DNA from: Podarcis raffonei
Taxonomy: Eukaryota; Chordata; Lepidosauria; Squamata; Lacertidae
Assembly (NCBI RefSeq): GCF_027172205.1
Contig: NC_070614.1
Location: 41,779,001 to 41,843,000 of the forward strand
DNA length: 64,000 nt
Direction of reading: 5' to 3'
The notes under the pieces: generated by a model
The model's input: the letters and a program-made list of their open reading frames with translations, nothing else
What the model was told of the DNA's origin: nothing
Databases searched by the model: none
Shown here: positions 1 through 11,089 of the stretch, in pieces
How the letters are laid out: each line of letters opens with the position of its first letter
Position numbering within the stretch: the first letter of the stretch is position 1
Position numbers and translations under genes: made by a program

Positions 1-118
1 GGCTTGAGCAATTAGAAGGCCTTCTGTCTGTTGCTTTTGCCTCACCTCCACCCTCAACTGCATATAGCCCACTATACCCAGTTAAGGACCTTATCTACTT
101 TAGAGTGGTGTAGTGATT

Positions 119-173
119 TGAAGGAAGGAAGGAAGGAAGGAAGGAAGGAAGGAAGGAAGGAAGGAAGGAAGGA
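119..173. repeat. (GGAA)n microsatellite
   Basis: About 13 uninterrupted gaagg-type tetranucleotide units. A short (CA)n tract follows at 217-236. Confidence 0.95.
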
Positions 174-459
174 ATAGACACTGGTTTCCTTCTGGGTTTT
201 CTCTCCACCTTTCTTCCACACACACACACACACACATGGGGATACCCTGTCTGTCATGAGACATGAAGAGGGTAGTTGGGTGCCGAGGAGGAACAGGTGA
301 AGAGTTGGATGATCCCATGGAAGCTCCTAGCAAGCTGGAACAGTTGAAATCAGGATACCAAGAGAAGTCTGATCCAGAAGAGGGATGCAGCGGGATGGAA
401 GATGGAGATCTGGATTCTGTGAAAGGGCCTGGCCAGAGCTGGCCCAGGACATTTTGCTC

Positions 460-858
460 CCAGTTCGTTTCCGAGCACAATTCAAAGTGTTGGTGCTGAC
501 CTTTAAAGCCCTAAACGGCCTCAGTCCAGTATACCTGAAGGAGCGTCTCCACCCCCATCATTCTGCCCGGACGCTGAGGTCTAGCGCCGAGGGCCTTCTG
601 GCGGTTCCCTCATTGCGAGAAGCAAAGCTACAGGGAACCAGGCAGAGGGCCTTCTCGGTAGTGGCGCCCGCCCTGTGGAATGCCCTTCCAGCAGATGTCA
701 AAGCGATAAACAACTACCTGACATTCAGAAGACATCTTAAGGCAGCCCTGTTCAGGGAAGTTTTTAACGTGTGATATTTTACTGTATTTTTGGTTTCTAT
801 GGAAGCCGCCCAGAGTGGCTGGGGAGGCCCAGCCAGATGGGCGGGGTATAAATAATAA

Positions 859-893
<35 letters not shown>
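460..893 (+). mobile_element. LINE 3' end, L2/CR1-like (family A)
   Basis: The plus strand encodes the last part of a LINE reverse-transcriptase protein: [19 protein letters not shown], then RAFSVVAPALWNALPADVK and FRRHLKAALF. It then runs through a short 3' end (gccgcccagagtggctgggg, ggcggggtataaataa) into a (TTA)n tail. The tail and the WNALP motif are typical of L2/CR1-lineage elements. 5'-truncated, non-autonomous. Confidence 0.75.
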
Positions 894-1472
894 TCCAGTC
901 AAAATTGAAAACGGCCACACACACATCGCCTCCTCTACACCCGCTGCCTGGAGGCTGCGCGGGGAGCAAAAGGAGGCTGGAGAGCAGTAGGTGGTAGGGG
1001 ATGGGGGTGTGTGCAGCAGTGGCAGTACCCCTCCCAGCTGACTGCCTTACTGAGCCTCATAGGCAGGTGGGGTAGGGGGCTGTTGGGCTGTTAGAAAAGC
1101 ACCCTGCCCCCAAAACATTGGCTATCCCAAGTTTAAAGCCTTTAAAGCCAGGAATAAGTTGGATGCCAAGCAGACTCTTGAGTCCACCCCCATCTCAAAT
1201 GATGTGGTGCTGTCAGCAGCAGCAAAAGCATGCCTTGCATAATCACTTGGATGAGGGCTCATTTGAAAGCCAAGTTCCAAGATTTGGGACAACTGCCACA
1301 CCAATAGCACCTTCAAAAGTAGAGCACAGAGGGCATGTCGCTTGTGCTTAGCCATTATTTCTAACCTCTTATGCACCCACTGGTTTCTATGACTCGAAAA
1401 CTGACCTACATAACATTCTGATCTAAACATTTAAGCCTTTGATAGAAACTAAGCTGGAAGTTTGAGTTCTTC

Positions 1473-1703
1473 ATCTAGCAGTGAGAGCCGGGACACCATC
1501 AAAAACACACGCACACCACATGGGATACGCCGCCCCCCCACCCTCTTCCTCACACATGTAGGAACATCCTTTGCACACATACCTTCCCCAAAGACAGGCA
1601 AAAGGGTAACACAACACAACACAACACAACAGAGTGTATATTTCCATCCACATCCACAAAACATACATCTAGCAGTGAGAGCCAGGACACCATCAAACAC
1701 CCA
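1473..1703. repeat. Local duplicated block, first part
   Basis: tctagcagtgagagcc and following bases occur at 1473-1511 and again at 1668-1703. The piece from 1544 to 1666 recurs at 2112-2229 with about 85-90% identity by eye. The copies flank a CORE-SINE and its CT/CA tracts. Confidence 0.7.
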
Positions 1704-1730
1704 CCCACCCACCTCACATGGGATACTTCC

Positions 1731-1734
<4 letters not shown>

Positions 1735-1774
<40 letters not shown>
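1735..1774. repeat. (CT)n microsatellite
   Basis: About 20 CT units directly before a tRNA-derived SINE head. Confidence 0.95.
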
Positions 1775-1776
<2 letters not shown>

Positions 1777-2027
1777 AGAGCCAGTGTGGTGTAGTGGTTA
1801 AGAGCGGTAGACTCGTAATCTGGGGAACCGGGTTCGATTCCCCGCTCCTCCACATGCAGCTGCTGGGTGACCTTGGGCCAGTCACACTTCTCTGAAGTCT
1901 CTCAGCCCCACTCACCTCACAGAGTGTTTGTTGTGGGGGAGGAAGGGAAAGGAGAATGTTAGCCGCTTTGAGACTCCTTCGGGTAGTGATAAAGCGGGAT
2001 ATCAAATCCAAACTCTTCTACTCTTCT

Positions 2028-2028
<1 letters not shown>
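1777..2028 (+). mobile_element. tRNA-derived CORE-SINE (MIR-like)
   Basis: The head has an A box (tggtgtagtggttaagag) and B box (ggttcgattcc). The body has the CORE/MIR-type segment gctgggtgaccttgggccag. The 3' part (gataaagcgggatatcaaa) resembles an L2-type LINE tail and ends in a CTT-rich stretch. It looks nearly complete. Confidence 0.75.

Positions 2029-2108
<80 letters not shown>
2027..2108. repeat. Compound (CT)n(CA)n microsatellite
   Basis: About 18 CT units pass straight into about 22 CA units. Similar compound tracts occur at 12859-12928 and 38397-38475. Confidence 0.95.
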
Positions 2109-2111
<3 letters not shown>

Positions 2112-2112
<1 letters not shown>

Positions 2113-2229
2113 CCTCTTCCTCACACATGTAGGAACATCCTTCACACATATACCTTCCCCAAAGACAGACAAAAGGGAAACAAAACAAAACAAAACACTC
2201 AGTGTATATTTCCATCCACATACACAAAA
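2112..2229. repeat. Local duplicated block, second part
   Basis: It repeats 1544-1666: cttcctcacacatgtaggaa, ccttccccaaagacag and gtatatttccatccacat are shared. The internal CAACA-type simple repeat differs between copies. Confidence 0.7.
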
Positions 2230-2675
2230 CCCAACAGCCTCTTTAAAAATGTCCCATTTACCCCTTAGCCAATATCCTACTTGTTCCGGAGTTCCTTGCA
2301 GGTAGACCCTACATACTGTACATTTAGTCTTTCACGACGATTGAAAGAAGAGATGCCATTGCTTGTGTTAGGTCTCCTGGCTGCGTTAATTATCACTGCT
2401 GCTAGGATATTGTGCTGATGGTTGTGGGTTTCCAATAGTTCAGGGAGCAAAGCTAAAAATGATGTATTTGTCGCTCAAGCTCCATTGCTTCATATAGCTT
2501 GCATTTTCATCCATGTGGGTTGCTGGTTATTTCCCTTCACTTAGTACATATGTGTATATATAGCACCACCGGAGGTGAGGGCCCTCATGGCTGATAAGAG
2601 GTGGTTCTGGAAAGAGAGGAGTCTATGAGTACCGCTGTGATGGGCTCTCATGGAGAACATAGAAGAGCCACTCTT

Positions 2676-3272
2676 TCATGCCCAAATGGCAATGATGGCC
2701 ATGATGGAGAAGCCGAGACCAATGAAGAAGAACTTGGTGAGGGGGCTTTCGTGCGAGCGCAGCTCGTAGGGGAGGATCTCCAGGAAGGTGACGTAGAGAA
2801 AGGTCCCCGCGGCCACCCCTTCCAACAAAGCCTGAGCCAGGCTGGTCCCGTCACTGTTGTAAAGGGAGACACCGATGCCCACGCCGATGCCAGCGGGAGA
2901 CATCAGAGCAAACACCACCAAGTACAGCAACCTCCACCGGGCCGGCGTGCCGCTCTGCACCAACTTCAAAGCCAGGCTGAAGACCACAATGGCCTTGTGG
3001 ATCAGCACCGCCAGGCAAAGCTGAATGGCGGCCGTCTCCTGCTTTTGGACGCCGATGGCAAGGCCCTCAAAGACCGAGTGGAAGGAGAGCGACAGGAAGA
3101 GCACGAACGCCCGGAAAGAGCTGTGGGATTCCGGAGGGTCCTTGTGATCCTCTTCGGTGTTGTGGTCGCCGTGGGAGTGCACGGCCCTAGGGCAACAATG
3201 GAGCACCACGCTCTCAATGAGGAACACCAGGAAGAAGCCAGCTGAGATGACAAGCTCCCCAAATGGGTACAT
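2676..3272 (-). CDS. SLC39A2: SLC39A2 coding exon 4 (C-terminal, contains zinc site)
   Basis: The acceptor is CCTCCCATGGCAG before ATG-TAC-CCA. The exon encodes MYPFGELVIS, the His-rich loop and membrane segments 3-8, ending ...IAIWA and TGA at 2676-2678. It is one open frame of 198 codons. Several intact frames on the opposite strand here are only shadows of this exon. Confidence 0.95.
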   Translation of the reverse strand: MYPFGELVISAGFFLVFLIESVVLHCCPRAVHSHGDHNTEEDHKDPPESHSSFRAFVLFLSLSFHSVFEGLAIGVQKQETAAIQLCLAVLIHKAIVVFSLALKLVQSGTPARWRLLYLVVFALMSPAGIGVGIGVSLYNSDGTSLAQALLEGVAAGTFLYVTFLEILPYELRSHESPLTKFFFIGLGFSIMAIIAIWA

Positions 3273-5984
3273 CTGCCATGGGAGGAGAGAAAGATTTGGA
3301 CATGAGTTAAGACCCCATCTGCAATGTCCATTTCAAGTGGTATCATACTGCTTTAAATAATCATGGCTTCCCTCAAATAATCCTAGGAAGTGTAGTTTAT
3401 TATGGGTGCTGAGAGTTGTTAGGAGACCCCTATTCCCCGCTGCCACAGAGCCATAGCTGTCAACATTTTCCTTTTTTTAAAGGGAAATTCCCTTATTCCG
3501 AAAAGGATTCCTCTCAAGAAAAGGGAAAAGTTGACAGCTATGCAATGCAACGGCTCAGTGCTACAATACCTCAAGGACCGCCTCTTTCCATATGAACCTA
3601 CCCAGACCCTGAGATCATCTTCTGAGGCCCTCCTTCGTGTGCCTCTTCCTCAAGAGGTCCGGAGGGTGGCAACATGAGAACGGGCCTTTTCTTCAGTGGC
3701 TCCCTGTCTGTGGAACGCTCTCCCCAGGGAAGTTCGCCTGGTGCCTTCATTATACACCTTTAGGCACCAGGCAAAAACGTTCCTTTTTAACCAGACCTTT
3801 GGTTGATCTAATTTACATCCTAAGCCCTTTTAAAATGTGTGTGTGTTTGTGGCTGGGGTGGGGGTGGGGGTGGAGGGAAGGGCTATTGGGTTGTTCTTTT
3901 TATTTTCATTATGTATTTTGTGGTTTTATATCTTGATTTTATTCTGTGAATTGCCGTGAGACCCCTGGGTATAGGGCGGTATATAAATTCAATCAATCAA
4001 TCAATAAAAATACTATGTGAACACTTTTTTTTTGCCTAATCTGCATCTTTCAACATTCAGCTTCACTGGATGGACCAGATGAGGGTGTAAAAACCTCTCC
4101 CCGTCTTCATTATACACCTTTAGGCACCAGGCAAATACGTTCCTTTTTAATCAGGCCTTTGGTTGATCTGATTGACTCCCAGGTATAGGTAAAATAAAAT
4201 AATAAAATAAAATAAAATAAAATAAAATAAAAAATAAAAAAATAAAATAAAATTCCCAAAGTGGTATGAACCAGGGGGCATGCCACTGTTCACTGCCTGA
4301 GGCAAAATGGGAATGTGCTGACCCACTGCACCACCACAGCCCTGCCTCCTTTACCTGGGTTGTGTGGTTGGCAAGTTCTGGCAAGATCTTGTGAGATTTC
4401 GGTGAGTTCTCATGCGATTTCAGCAAGATCTGACAATATTCTGGCAAGATCGGCAGAAGAGGTGGCCAGGTTGGTGGGACCCCTGTGGGGTGGGGGGTCT
4501 TCTCTTGAGCTTCCACAGCCTAAGACAGCTGTCTCATCTCACCTCATGGGGACCAAGCCCTGGGTTTAACAATCAAATACACTTCCAGGGAATTCCTGAT
4601 AGCACTTTATATGTATAGTGCAGATGGGGCCCAGGTCTGCTTGCTTGCATATTTATGTTGCTTACAACTTTTTATTTCAACAGAGATCTTAAAGTGATTT
4701 ACATATCCAACCCCCCCAAAAAAATCAGTATAAAAAGTGCAGGTGCCACATTGCTGCAACTACTGATACTTTAAAAGCCACATTTTAAGTAACATAAGCA
4801 ACAATAAATCTCAAAAATGCACACAAGTGCACAAATAAAATAATTAAAAACCACAAAAAATGAATTGTATACAAAATAGCAAATTCCAGTATTGAAGGGC
4901 AACTGTTGCATCAGTGTTCTCTTTCCCTCCTCTTTTGCCTGGAGCTCAGTAGATGAAAATAATCTTCACCCCACCTATTGCTCTCCTGCTACAATTTAGC
5001 AAGCTGCACAATTAACTTTGCAAACCCAGTGAGTCTTTGAACATGTTATTTCTCAAACACCATCCTTACGTATCCCAGGGCAAATAGTATTGGAAACTAC
5101 GTATTCCATTTATGGTGCAGTTTCTGCACATGTGTGTTTTATAAAACCAGGTGTTGTTTATTGCTCTTCTATTCATTTACCTAGGGACTTTATCTAAACC
5201 TAAGAGGTGCTCAGGTCTTCAAAGAGCTTTCCATGGTTCCTGATTTTTTTAAAAATTAAAGTTGCACCACCAGGTGGCAATCAAGGGCCACCATAGGATT
5301 TCTCAACTTAGTCTTCAATTACAAAACCACCTCCCTGAAGGGAGGGAAAAAAGGTGCTCATAATACTTAGGTTTGGAAAGAGAGGTGTGAAAAATAGAAG
5401 CAGGGAGGTGCAGCGTGGGAGACGTGGGAGACCAGGCTTCAAATTCACACTTGGGCAAAAAGTCTAGAGACAGTCTTTCAGCCTAACCAACCTCACAGAG
5501 TTCTTGCAATGATAAAATGGAGAGCTGGGGTGTGGGTGGGGAGAGGGGTAAAAACGTACACCACCCTAAGCTCTTTGGAAGAAAAGTGGGATATAAATGC
5601 AATAAAAATATAAATAAATAGTAAAGTAAAATACAATACAATAAAATGTGTTTCAGCTCACCGTTTGGTAATGTATCGGAACTGGCTGTGTTCCCACAAT
5701 CACGTACACGACGGCACCCCCCTTTTAAATTTGTTTTTCACATTTGTATCCATTCCTTCCCTCAAAGAGCTCAAGGTGGCATACATGGCTCTTTTCCCTT
5801 TCCATATCACCCTAATAATATGTTGTGAACCACTTTGTGATATTTGGATGAATGAAGGGCAATATACTAACTATATCTATCTATCTATCTATCTGTCTAT
5901 CTATCTGTCTATCTATCTATCTATCATCTATCTATCTATCTATCATCTATCTATCTATCATCTATCTATCTATCTCTATCTATC

Positions 5985-6062
<78 letters not shown>

Positions 6063-6081
6063 ATCTATCTATCTATCTATC

Positions 6082-6112
<31 letters not shown>

Positions 6113-7076
6113 ATCTATCTATCTATATCTATCTATATGCAATAACCCTGTGAGCCAGGCTGGACTGAGAGCTAGTGACTTGCCCTGTAAGCTGGCAGGT
6201 CTTTAAAAAAAACAACGGTAAAAAGGTAAAGGACCCCTGGACAGTTAAGTCCAGGCAAAGGTGAATATGGGGTGTGGCGCTCATCTCTCTTTCAGGCCGA
6301 GGGAAGAGTTTCAGGTTAAGAATGGACCTCCGGAACGAATTAAGTTCAAAGCTAGAGGTACTACTGTATCTGCAAGATGGGAAATATTTTATTCCATTGA
6401 CTCTATATCCCACACACATTAGTAAGAAGGAGCTAGTTGAGTATGACATTAGAGTGACAAAGTGATTTTCCACACTTCTTCTTGTCCTGCTGCTGTTCTG
6501 CTGCTTTCCCTGGGGGAAAACCCCTTCCTTTGCACTCAACTGGAGCAAAACAAAGAGTGGGTTTTCCCTAGGAAAGAAGTGAGGCAAGAGGAGAATGGCT
6601 CAGATCTGTGCCTAGGAAGTGTAAGGTAAAGATAAAGGATCCGATGATGGTTAAGTTCGGTCACAAGCGACTATGGGTCTATGGCGCTCATCTTGCTTTC
6701 AGGCCGAGGGAGCTGGCGTTTGTCCACACACAGCTTGCCAGGCCACGTGGCCATCATGACTAAACTGCTTCTGGTGTAAAGGAATACCATGACAAAAACC
6801 AGAGTGCATGGTAATGCCATTTACCTTCCCGCTGCAGCGGTACCTATTTATCTACTTGCACTGGCTTGCTTTCGAACTGCTAGGTTGGCAGGAGCTGGGA
6901 CAGAGTGATGGGAGCTCACCCCATTGCATGGATTCGAACTGCCGACCTTCTGATCAGCAAGCCCAAGAGGCTCCGTGGTTTAGACCACAGCGCCACCTGC
7001 ATCCCCATTCTATTTTCTTCATAGATGGATAGACAGACAGACAGACAGATATGCCTTTGTACCTTGCTCTCCAGAT

Positions 7077-7132
<56 letters not shown>

Positions 7133-10008
7133 TTATTTATACCCCGCCCATCTGGCTGAGTTTCCCCAGCCACTCTGGGCAGCTTCCAATCAAGTGTTAA
7201 AAACAATACAGCATTGAATATTAAAAACTTTCCTAAACAGGGCTGCCTTCAGGTGTCTCCTCACAGAAACTCCTCACAGCAGGAAGAAACTCCTCACAGC
7301 AGGAGGCAATTAATTTCAAAAATGCAATAATGCAAACACAACTACAACCATAACAAAATTTTACAAGAGAGTGTACCAGTCAAGGTAGATGTTTTAAAAG
7401 GTTTGTTATGGTTCTGTTCACAGATCCTTAAATAAGTAACCAAAACCAAGACATGAGCCAAGCAAGATTAGAACAGTCATTAAAAGATTGTGAAATATGC
7501 AGAGGCCAAGCCTGAGATCTTAATCAACCATCTCACCCCCATACACTCTTGCAAAATTTGAGAGCCTTTTGCAGCTGACTAGAAAACAAAATCCTTGACT
7601 GTGTGGATCCTGCACCCAAATTCACAGCCCCATTCCCTGGAGGAGAGTCAGAAGATGGATAAAAAGCTTTTTCAACTCCCCTGCCAACACCCAAGGTACC
7701 AAAATAAATAATCCATAATTGATCACAATGGCAGCTCATGCCTACCCAAAGCTAACCTCAGCAATCTCAAAAGTGGGGGAACAACAGTGTTCAAACAAGG
7801 GGAAACATACCTCAGAATCATCATCACCTTCAGAGGTGCCGTTCTGCTTATGCATAGAAGCTCCCTGGGGGAAAAGAAACAAACAAACAGCTGAGTTGGA
7901 AACATTTTGGGGATAAGAATGGTTCAGTCATTGGCTATCATGATGGTGGAATCACGTTTCCTCCCTATTCAAGCAGCGGGAGCTCAGATCTTGAAGATCT
8001 GTCAAATTTTGGAACCATGAACTTCTTTTGCATGTCACAAACAATATTGATTGATTGATTGATTGATTCATTCATTCATTCTAAGGCCTCTTGTTGCTGC
8101 TTTCCCAATCCCAGTGCAACTACCCCTAATTATTAGAACAATTTCCAAAGGGGTGGCTGTGTTAATCTCTTGTAGCAAAATGAGTGAGTCTTAAATTTAT
8201 TATGGCATAAGCTTGTGGTTCCCAAACTTTCCCCTCCTTGGACCACTTGAAAATTGCTGGTGGTCTTGATGGACTACTTAATGATTTTTCTGCCTGTTGT
8301 AGCAGTTACGGTGTGCTGTGATTTCTGATTGCATTTATACAGATACACCATGGAGCACCTGAATGAAGCTTGTGGACCATGGGTAGTCCTTGGATCACAG
8401 TTTAGGAACCACTGGCATAAGCGTTCATGGACAGTAGTTCACTTCATAGTATGCAGGCACTTTTTAGAAGAAGGGACTCTATTCATGACCTTATGATAAA
8501 GGGAGGTACATCTGGGAAGACGTGATTTTTTAGGTCTTAAGCCAGCTTTATAGGTTAGAAAAAAACCAGTATTTTGAATTGGACAAGTCAGATGAAGCGG
8601 TGAAAGCAAAAAAACCAACCCAAACAAAACTTGTGGAATATGTTTATAATGGCCAGTTCCATTCAGATTTTTGGTACCATGTTCTGGGCCGACATTTCCA
8701 TACCATCTTCAAAGGCTGCACCATGTACAGTGGGTTACACTGGTCCAAACAGTTATTTACTAAAGCATGGAATACTGAAGTCCGGTTGTACAATTCAGCC
8801 AAGGTCAGAGCCGGGATACTGGTTTATGTTTTTCCAGTATTGTCTCCCCTAATGCTCAACCTTGGCTAAGCTGGATGAGAATAAGAGGAGTTGTGGTCCA
8901 ACAACATATAGGGACTCAAGGTTGAAGAACATTGGTCTGCTCTGACTGGCAGTGACCCTCCAGGTCTCAGACAGTGGTATCTCCCATGATCTTTTTTTAA
9001 CGGAAGATGCTATGGACTGAAGCTCAGACTTTCTGCATATAAAGCAGACGTTGTTCCACCAAGCTATGGCCCATCCAAATTAATTGTAGTGGAATTCAGA
9101 TTTAAGAGACTGCTGCGATGGCACTCACCTGCTGCCGTCTCTTTTTTAGTTCCTCCTGGATGTCTCCCAGTGCGTCGGCCACCATGTGCATAATGCAGGC
9201 CCCAAGGAACACTCCGGCGGCAAAACAGCCTATGAAACTGAGGATGCGCCGATGCTTCCCTAGAAGAGATGCAGGACGGAATATGAAGGATTATGTCAGA
9301 TGTAGAGTTCATCAAACAGAGACGAGGCTGCCAATCCATGTCTTAAAATATATATCTTAATGTAAGCCACTTTGCATAGATTTGGTTCCTAAAAGGCAGG
9401 ATACTAATCAATACTAATACCACTAATAATGGAGAGTAACACCTGCATGCTCAGAATTCAGTGCATGCTCAAGAGTTCAAGGTCCACCATCATCAAGAGA
9501 TAATCTGGAGGTATAAAGCACCCTTTCAGTTCCAGCACCATGGATAGAGCTTTTTTTGCCCAATGAAATGTAGTGTTTTTTAACAGAGCCAATTTGCTTG
9601 TTCAGCTCGCTTAAGGCCTGTTTACTTATTCTGGGTGTGGAAGTAGAAGGAACGCTAATCTGTAAAAGGAACATGTGAGCATTGATTCGCCAGAAAGATC
9701 AAGAGAGGTAAAGAGGGACCCACCTCAATATATGGCCACCTAGAGAGTTAACAACAAAGCTGAGGTCTCAAGACTTCCTGGTGTTGCACAGCACAACATT
9801 TGCACTCCTGCACAAGTTCTGATAGTCACATTGCATCCAGCCCCTCTGAAGATCAGGCCATACCCACTCCAATCCCTTCCATCAACTGCTCACCTCTGGC
9901 CATGTTGCTCTGGAACCATCTAACCTGTGCCGGGATGAGGCCACAAATGAGCGTGACCACCAGCAGACCTGCTAGGCAGCCGATCTTGACCTCCAACAGT
10001 TGATCCAT
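2676..10008 (-). CDS. SLC39A2: Zinc transporter ZIP2, solute carrier family 39 member 2 (four coding exons)
   Basis: The joined exons 9894-10008, 9129-9259, 7811-7864 and 2676-3272 give a 298-residue protein; human ZIP2 has 309. It begins MDQLLEVKIGCLAGLL and ends IMAIIAIWA, close to human ZIP2 at both ends. Exon 2 holds GCFAAGVFLGACIMHM. The last exon holds a His-rich cytoplasmic loop (about residues 131-150, HSHGDHNTEEDHKD), the TM4 zinc-site motif HSVFEG (165-170), TM5 with HKAIV (192-196) and the subfamily signature EGVAAGTFLYVTFLEILP (251-268). ZIP2 imports Zn2+ across the plasma membrane. All three introns have GT-AG ends and the phases match (1, 0, 0). The gene lies downstream of METTL17 in the same orientation, as in mammals, which favours ZIP2 over ZIP1 or ZIP3. 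No disruption is seen, so it is probably functional. Confidence 0.95.
3452..3542. mobile_element. Short palindromic MITE
   Basis: catagctgtcaac at 3452-3464 is exactly inverted at 3530-3542 (gttgacagctatg), and the interior is also largely self-complementary, with A/T-rich gggaaa/ttccc strings. Size 91 bp. No clear target duplication. Superfamily unknown, hAT-like by look. Confidence 0.6.
3543..4010 (+). mobile_element. LINE 3' end, L2/CR1-like (family B)
   Basis: Coding-like sequence with frame breaks resembles a LINE C-terminus: the leucine-rich run, ggaacgctctccccagg (WNxLPR-like) and cctttaggcaccaggcaaa (FRRQ-like). It ends gagacccctgggtatagggc then (TCAA)n. A second fragment of the same family is at 4088-4185. 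This is distinct from family A in sequence and tail repeat. Confidence 0.65.
4088..4185 (+). mobile_element. LINE fragment, family B
   Basis: cttcattatacacctttagg to ggtatagg repeats part of the preceding family B copy, followed by an (AAAAT)n tract at 4188-4251. Confidence 0.6.
4188..4251. repeat. (AAAAT)n simple repeat
   Basis: An A-rich pentanucleotide repeat. Downstream, 4260-4620 holds a loose gcaagatct-type periodic repeat and no gene. Confidence 0.85.
4620..5390. other. Intergenic, no gene seen
   Basis: AT-rich sequence downstream of SLC39A2's neighbour region with scattered repeat-like pieces. I see no coding potential or splice-linked conservation here. Confidence 0.5.
5395..5640 (+). 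mobile_element. Diverged CORE-SINE-like copy
   Basis: It contains gagaccaggcttcaaattc (B-box like), cctaaccaacctcacagag and a 3' end tggaagaaaagtgggatata followed by an A/T-rich tail. The order matches the copy at 1777-2028 but with heavy divergence. Confidence 0.5.
5868..6136. repeat. (ATCT)n long microsatellite
   Basis: About 270 bp of tctatcta units interrupted at intervals by tcatctat. One of the longest simple repeats in the window; read it as non-coding despite long open frames (Ser-Ile-Tyr-Leu repeats) in several phases. Confidence 0.97.
6218..6290 (-). mobile_element. Sauria-type SINE 3' fragment
   Basis: ggtaaaggacccctggacag through ggcgctcatctctctttcag is the reversed tail of the same SINE that lies complete nearby. 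Confidence 0.65.
6298..6368 (+). mobile_element. Tigger-like MITE fragment
   Basis: gtttcaggttaagaatggac, ccggaacgaattaagttc and gaggtactactgta match one end of the Tigger-like MITEs at 35882 and 46297. Confidence 0.6.
6629..7003 (-). mobile_element. Sauria-type SINE
   Basis: On the minus strand it begins with the tRNA-like head (gatgcaggtggcgctgtgg, B box gttcgaatcc) and ends in the ctttacctt-type tail. It is somewhat diverged and I see no clear target duplication. Confidence 0.75.
7078..7300 (-). mobile_element. LINE 3' end, family A, with (TAA)n tail
   Basis: The (AAT)n tract at 7079-7131 is the tail. It is followed by taccccgcccatctggctga and the reversed end of the FRRHLKAALF coding region (aaacagggctgccttcagg). 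Confidence 0.7.
7811..7864 (-). CDS. SLC39A2: SLC39A2 coding exon 3 (54-bp exon)
   Basis: This 18-codon exon reads GASMHKQNGTSEGDDDSE. It sits between acceptor TTTTCCCCCAG and donor GTATGT, in phase 0 at both ends. It corresponds to the variable extracellular loop after TM2 in ZIP2, where the human protein also has a Ser/Asn/Asp-rich segment before the YPYGEL motif. An NGT glycosylation sequon is present. Confidence 0.88.
8213..8414. mobile_element. hAT MITE with 8-bp target duplication
   Basis: The ends ttgtggttcccaaac and gtttaggaaccactg are near-inverted repeats of the widespread hAT CAGTGGTTCC type. The 8-mer gcataagc flanks it exactly at 8205-8212 and 8415-8422. Confidence 0.75.
8944..9077 (-). 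mobile_element. tRNA-derived SINE, second family
   Basis: Reversed, it reads a tRNA-like head (gccatagcttggtggaacaa) through tgcagaaagtctgagc into cctggagggtcactgcc. Sister copies are at 23742 and 48577. It lies 52 bp from SLC39A2 exon 2 in intron 2. Confidence 0.55.
9129..9259 (-). CDS. SLC39A2: SLC39A2 coding exon 2
   Basis: The acceptor is TCTTCTAG and the donor is GTGAGT. The exon completes a Gly codon, then reads KHRRILSFIGCFAAG through the second membrane segment to a charged stretch ending KKRRQQ. It leaves in phase 0. Confidence 0.93.
9894..10008 (-). CDS. SLC39A2: SLC39A2 coding exon 1
   Basis: This exon encodes the start and first membrane segment (38 codons plus one base). The ATG is at 10008, and the exon ends AGA-G before a GTGAGC donor. 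A CTGCAG lies just upstream of the ATG after a pyrimidine-rich run, so a 5'UTR intron is possible but not certain. Confidence 0.92.
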
Positions 10009-10257
10009 CTCTGCAGCGTAGGGTAGGGAAAATCACACCGGGAGGAGAGGCAAAGGCTTATCCGTCGTATCTCTGGACACTTTTCGGGCCAGTCTGATTC
10101 CAAAACGTCTTATGAGCGTTAGTAACTAGTCCCAAACAGAGAAGTCCACCTCTCTTCACACTCTTCTGGTGCAATAAAGCTCTCCCCTTTGGAAGTATGA
10201 GTGGGGGAAAGAGTAGGAAGAGAGCCTCACACTATGGAGTCTTCATGAATTGAGCAT

Positions 10258-10266
10258 CCATATATA
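10258..10266 (-). promoter_or_regulatory. Possible TATA box upstream of SLC39A2
   Basis: On the minus strand the sequence reads CTATATATGG about 250 bp upstream of the SLC39A2 start codon. No CpG-rich promoter is visible there, which would suit a tissue-restricted TATA gene. The transcription start is not known, so this is a guess from motif and position. Confidence 0.3.
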
Positions 10267-10269
10267 GCA

Positions 10270-11080
10270 AGATCAAAAGCAACTAGATGTTCCAGCAGCA
10301 GTCGGGTGTATGGTGCTGTCTTCAACCTCTGCCTTCTAGATATATTTCATGGAGCCTTCTACTCCCCTCCTTGTTCCCTTGTTCCTTACCCTCTGCTATT
10401 TCCCTCATTGATCTAGCTTTCTGGTCTCTTGTCCTGCAGATGTTCTCTCTTGCATTCCACCTTCCTTCCTTCTCTTTTCTACCTCCCTCATCAGATTCCT
10501 GCTTCCATCCAACCTCGGTCTAATCCTAGCCGCCTTCTAGGGAGTGAGTAATCACCCCGATACTCCAGAAAGCCGCCCGCCCACTTTGGTGTTGTCCCAT
10601 CCCATCCCCTCCCCTTCATTATGCAAACGCGTAATTTCATTTACAATAAACAGTCTACAAGCGATCGTTTCATCATTAATTTTAAGGTCACTGGGCCATA
10701 GCAGCCACAGTCGAGGGCTCCACCTCGAATTCTCGATAAGAAATGCTCATTAAAAAACGGGAGTCTATTGATCTAGCTGAAGATTGTTTTCCAGCTGGCA
10801 GGTCAAGGCTAACAAGTGCGTGGGTCTCAACAGCTGCACCTTTCGAGTTTTGCTTCAGATGTGGATAAGGGGAAAGAGAGGGAGAAACAAGCACAAAACA
10901 TTGCAAAAAACCTCAAGGCACAACCTTATGAGCCTTGGCAGGGTAGCCCAGGGGCCACAGGATACAGCAGATCTCCCTCTCTGCTAAGCAAGACGCTTGA
11001 CCATCTGCCTCTGCCAATGAACTCATGTAGGTTGTTCATTTTTATTTTATTTATTATTTTATTTTGACATAGAAATAATC
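10270..11080. other. Intergenic spacer between SLC39A2 and METTL17, first part
   Basis: Upstream flank of SLC39A2. Pyrimidine-rich at 10320-10520. No gene or clear repeat is recognised. Confidence 0.45.
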
Positions 11081-11089
11081 ATAAATAAA

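Noticed and set aside
1801-1853. tRNA-gene-like A and B boxes
   Set aside because: The sequence continues into a CORE-SINE body; the head does not fold as a complete tRNA. The same applies to the Sauria SINE heads.
2601-3245. Long open frame of 214 codons on the plus strand
   Set aside because: It is the exact antisense of SLC39A2 exon 4. Its length comes from the codon use of the real gene; it has no domain.
5868-6136. Evenly spaced repeats that might suggest a CRISPR array
   Set aside because: It is a plain tetranucleotide microsatellite in a vertebrate genome, with no spacers.
5665-6153. Open frames of tandem Ser-Ile-Tyr-Leu
   Set aside because: They are translations of the (ATCT)n microsatellite in several phases.
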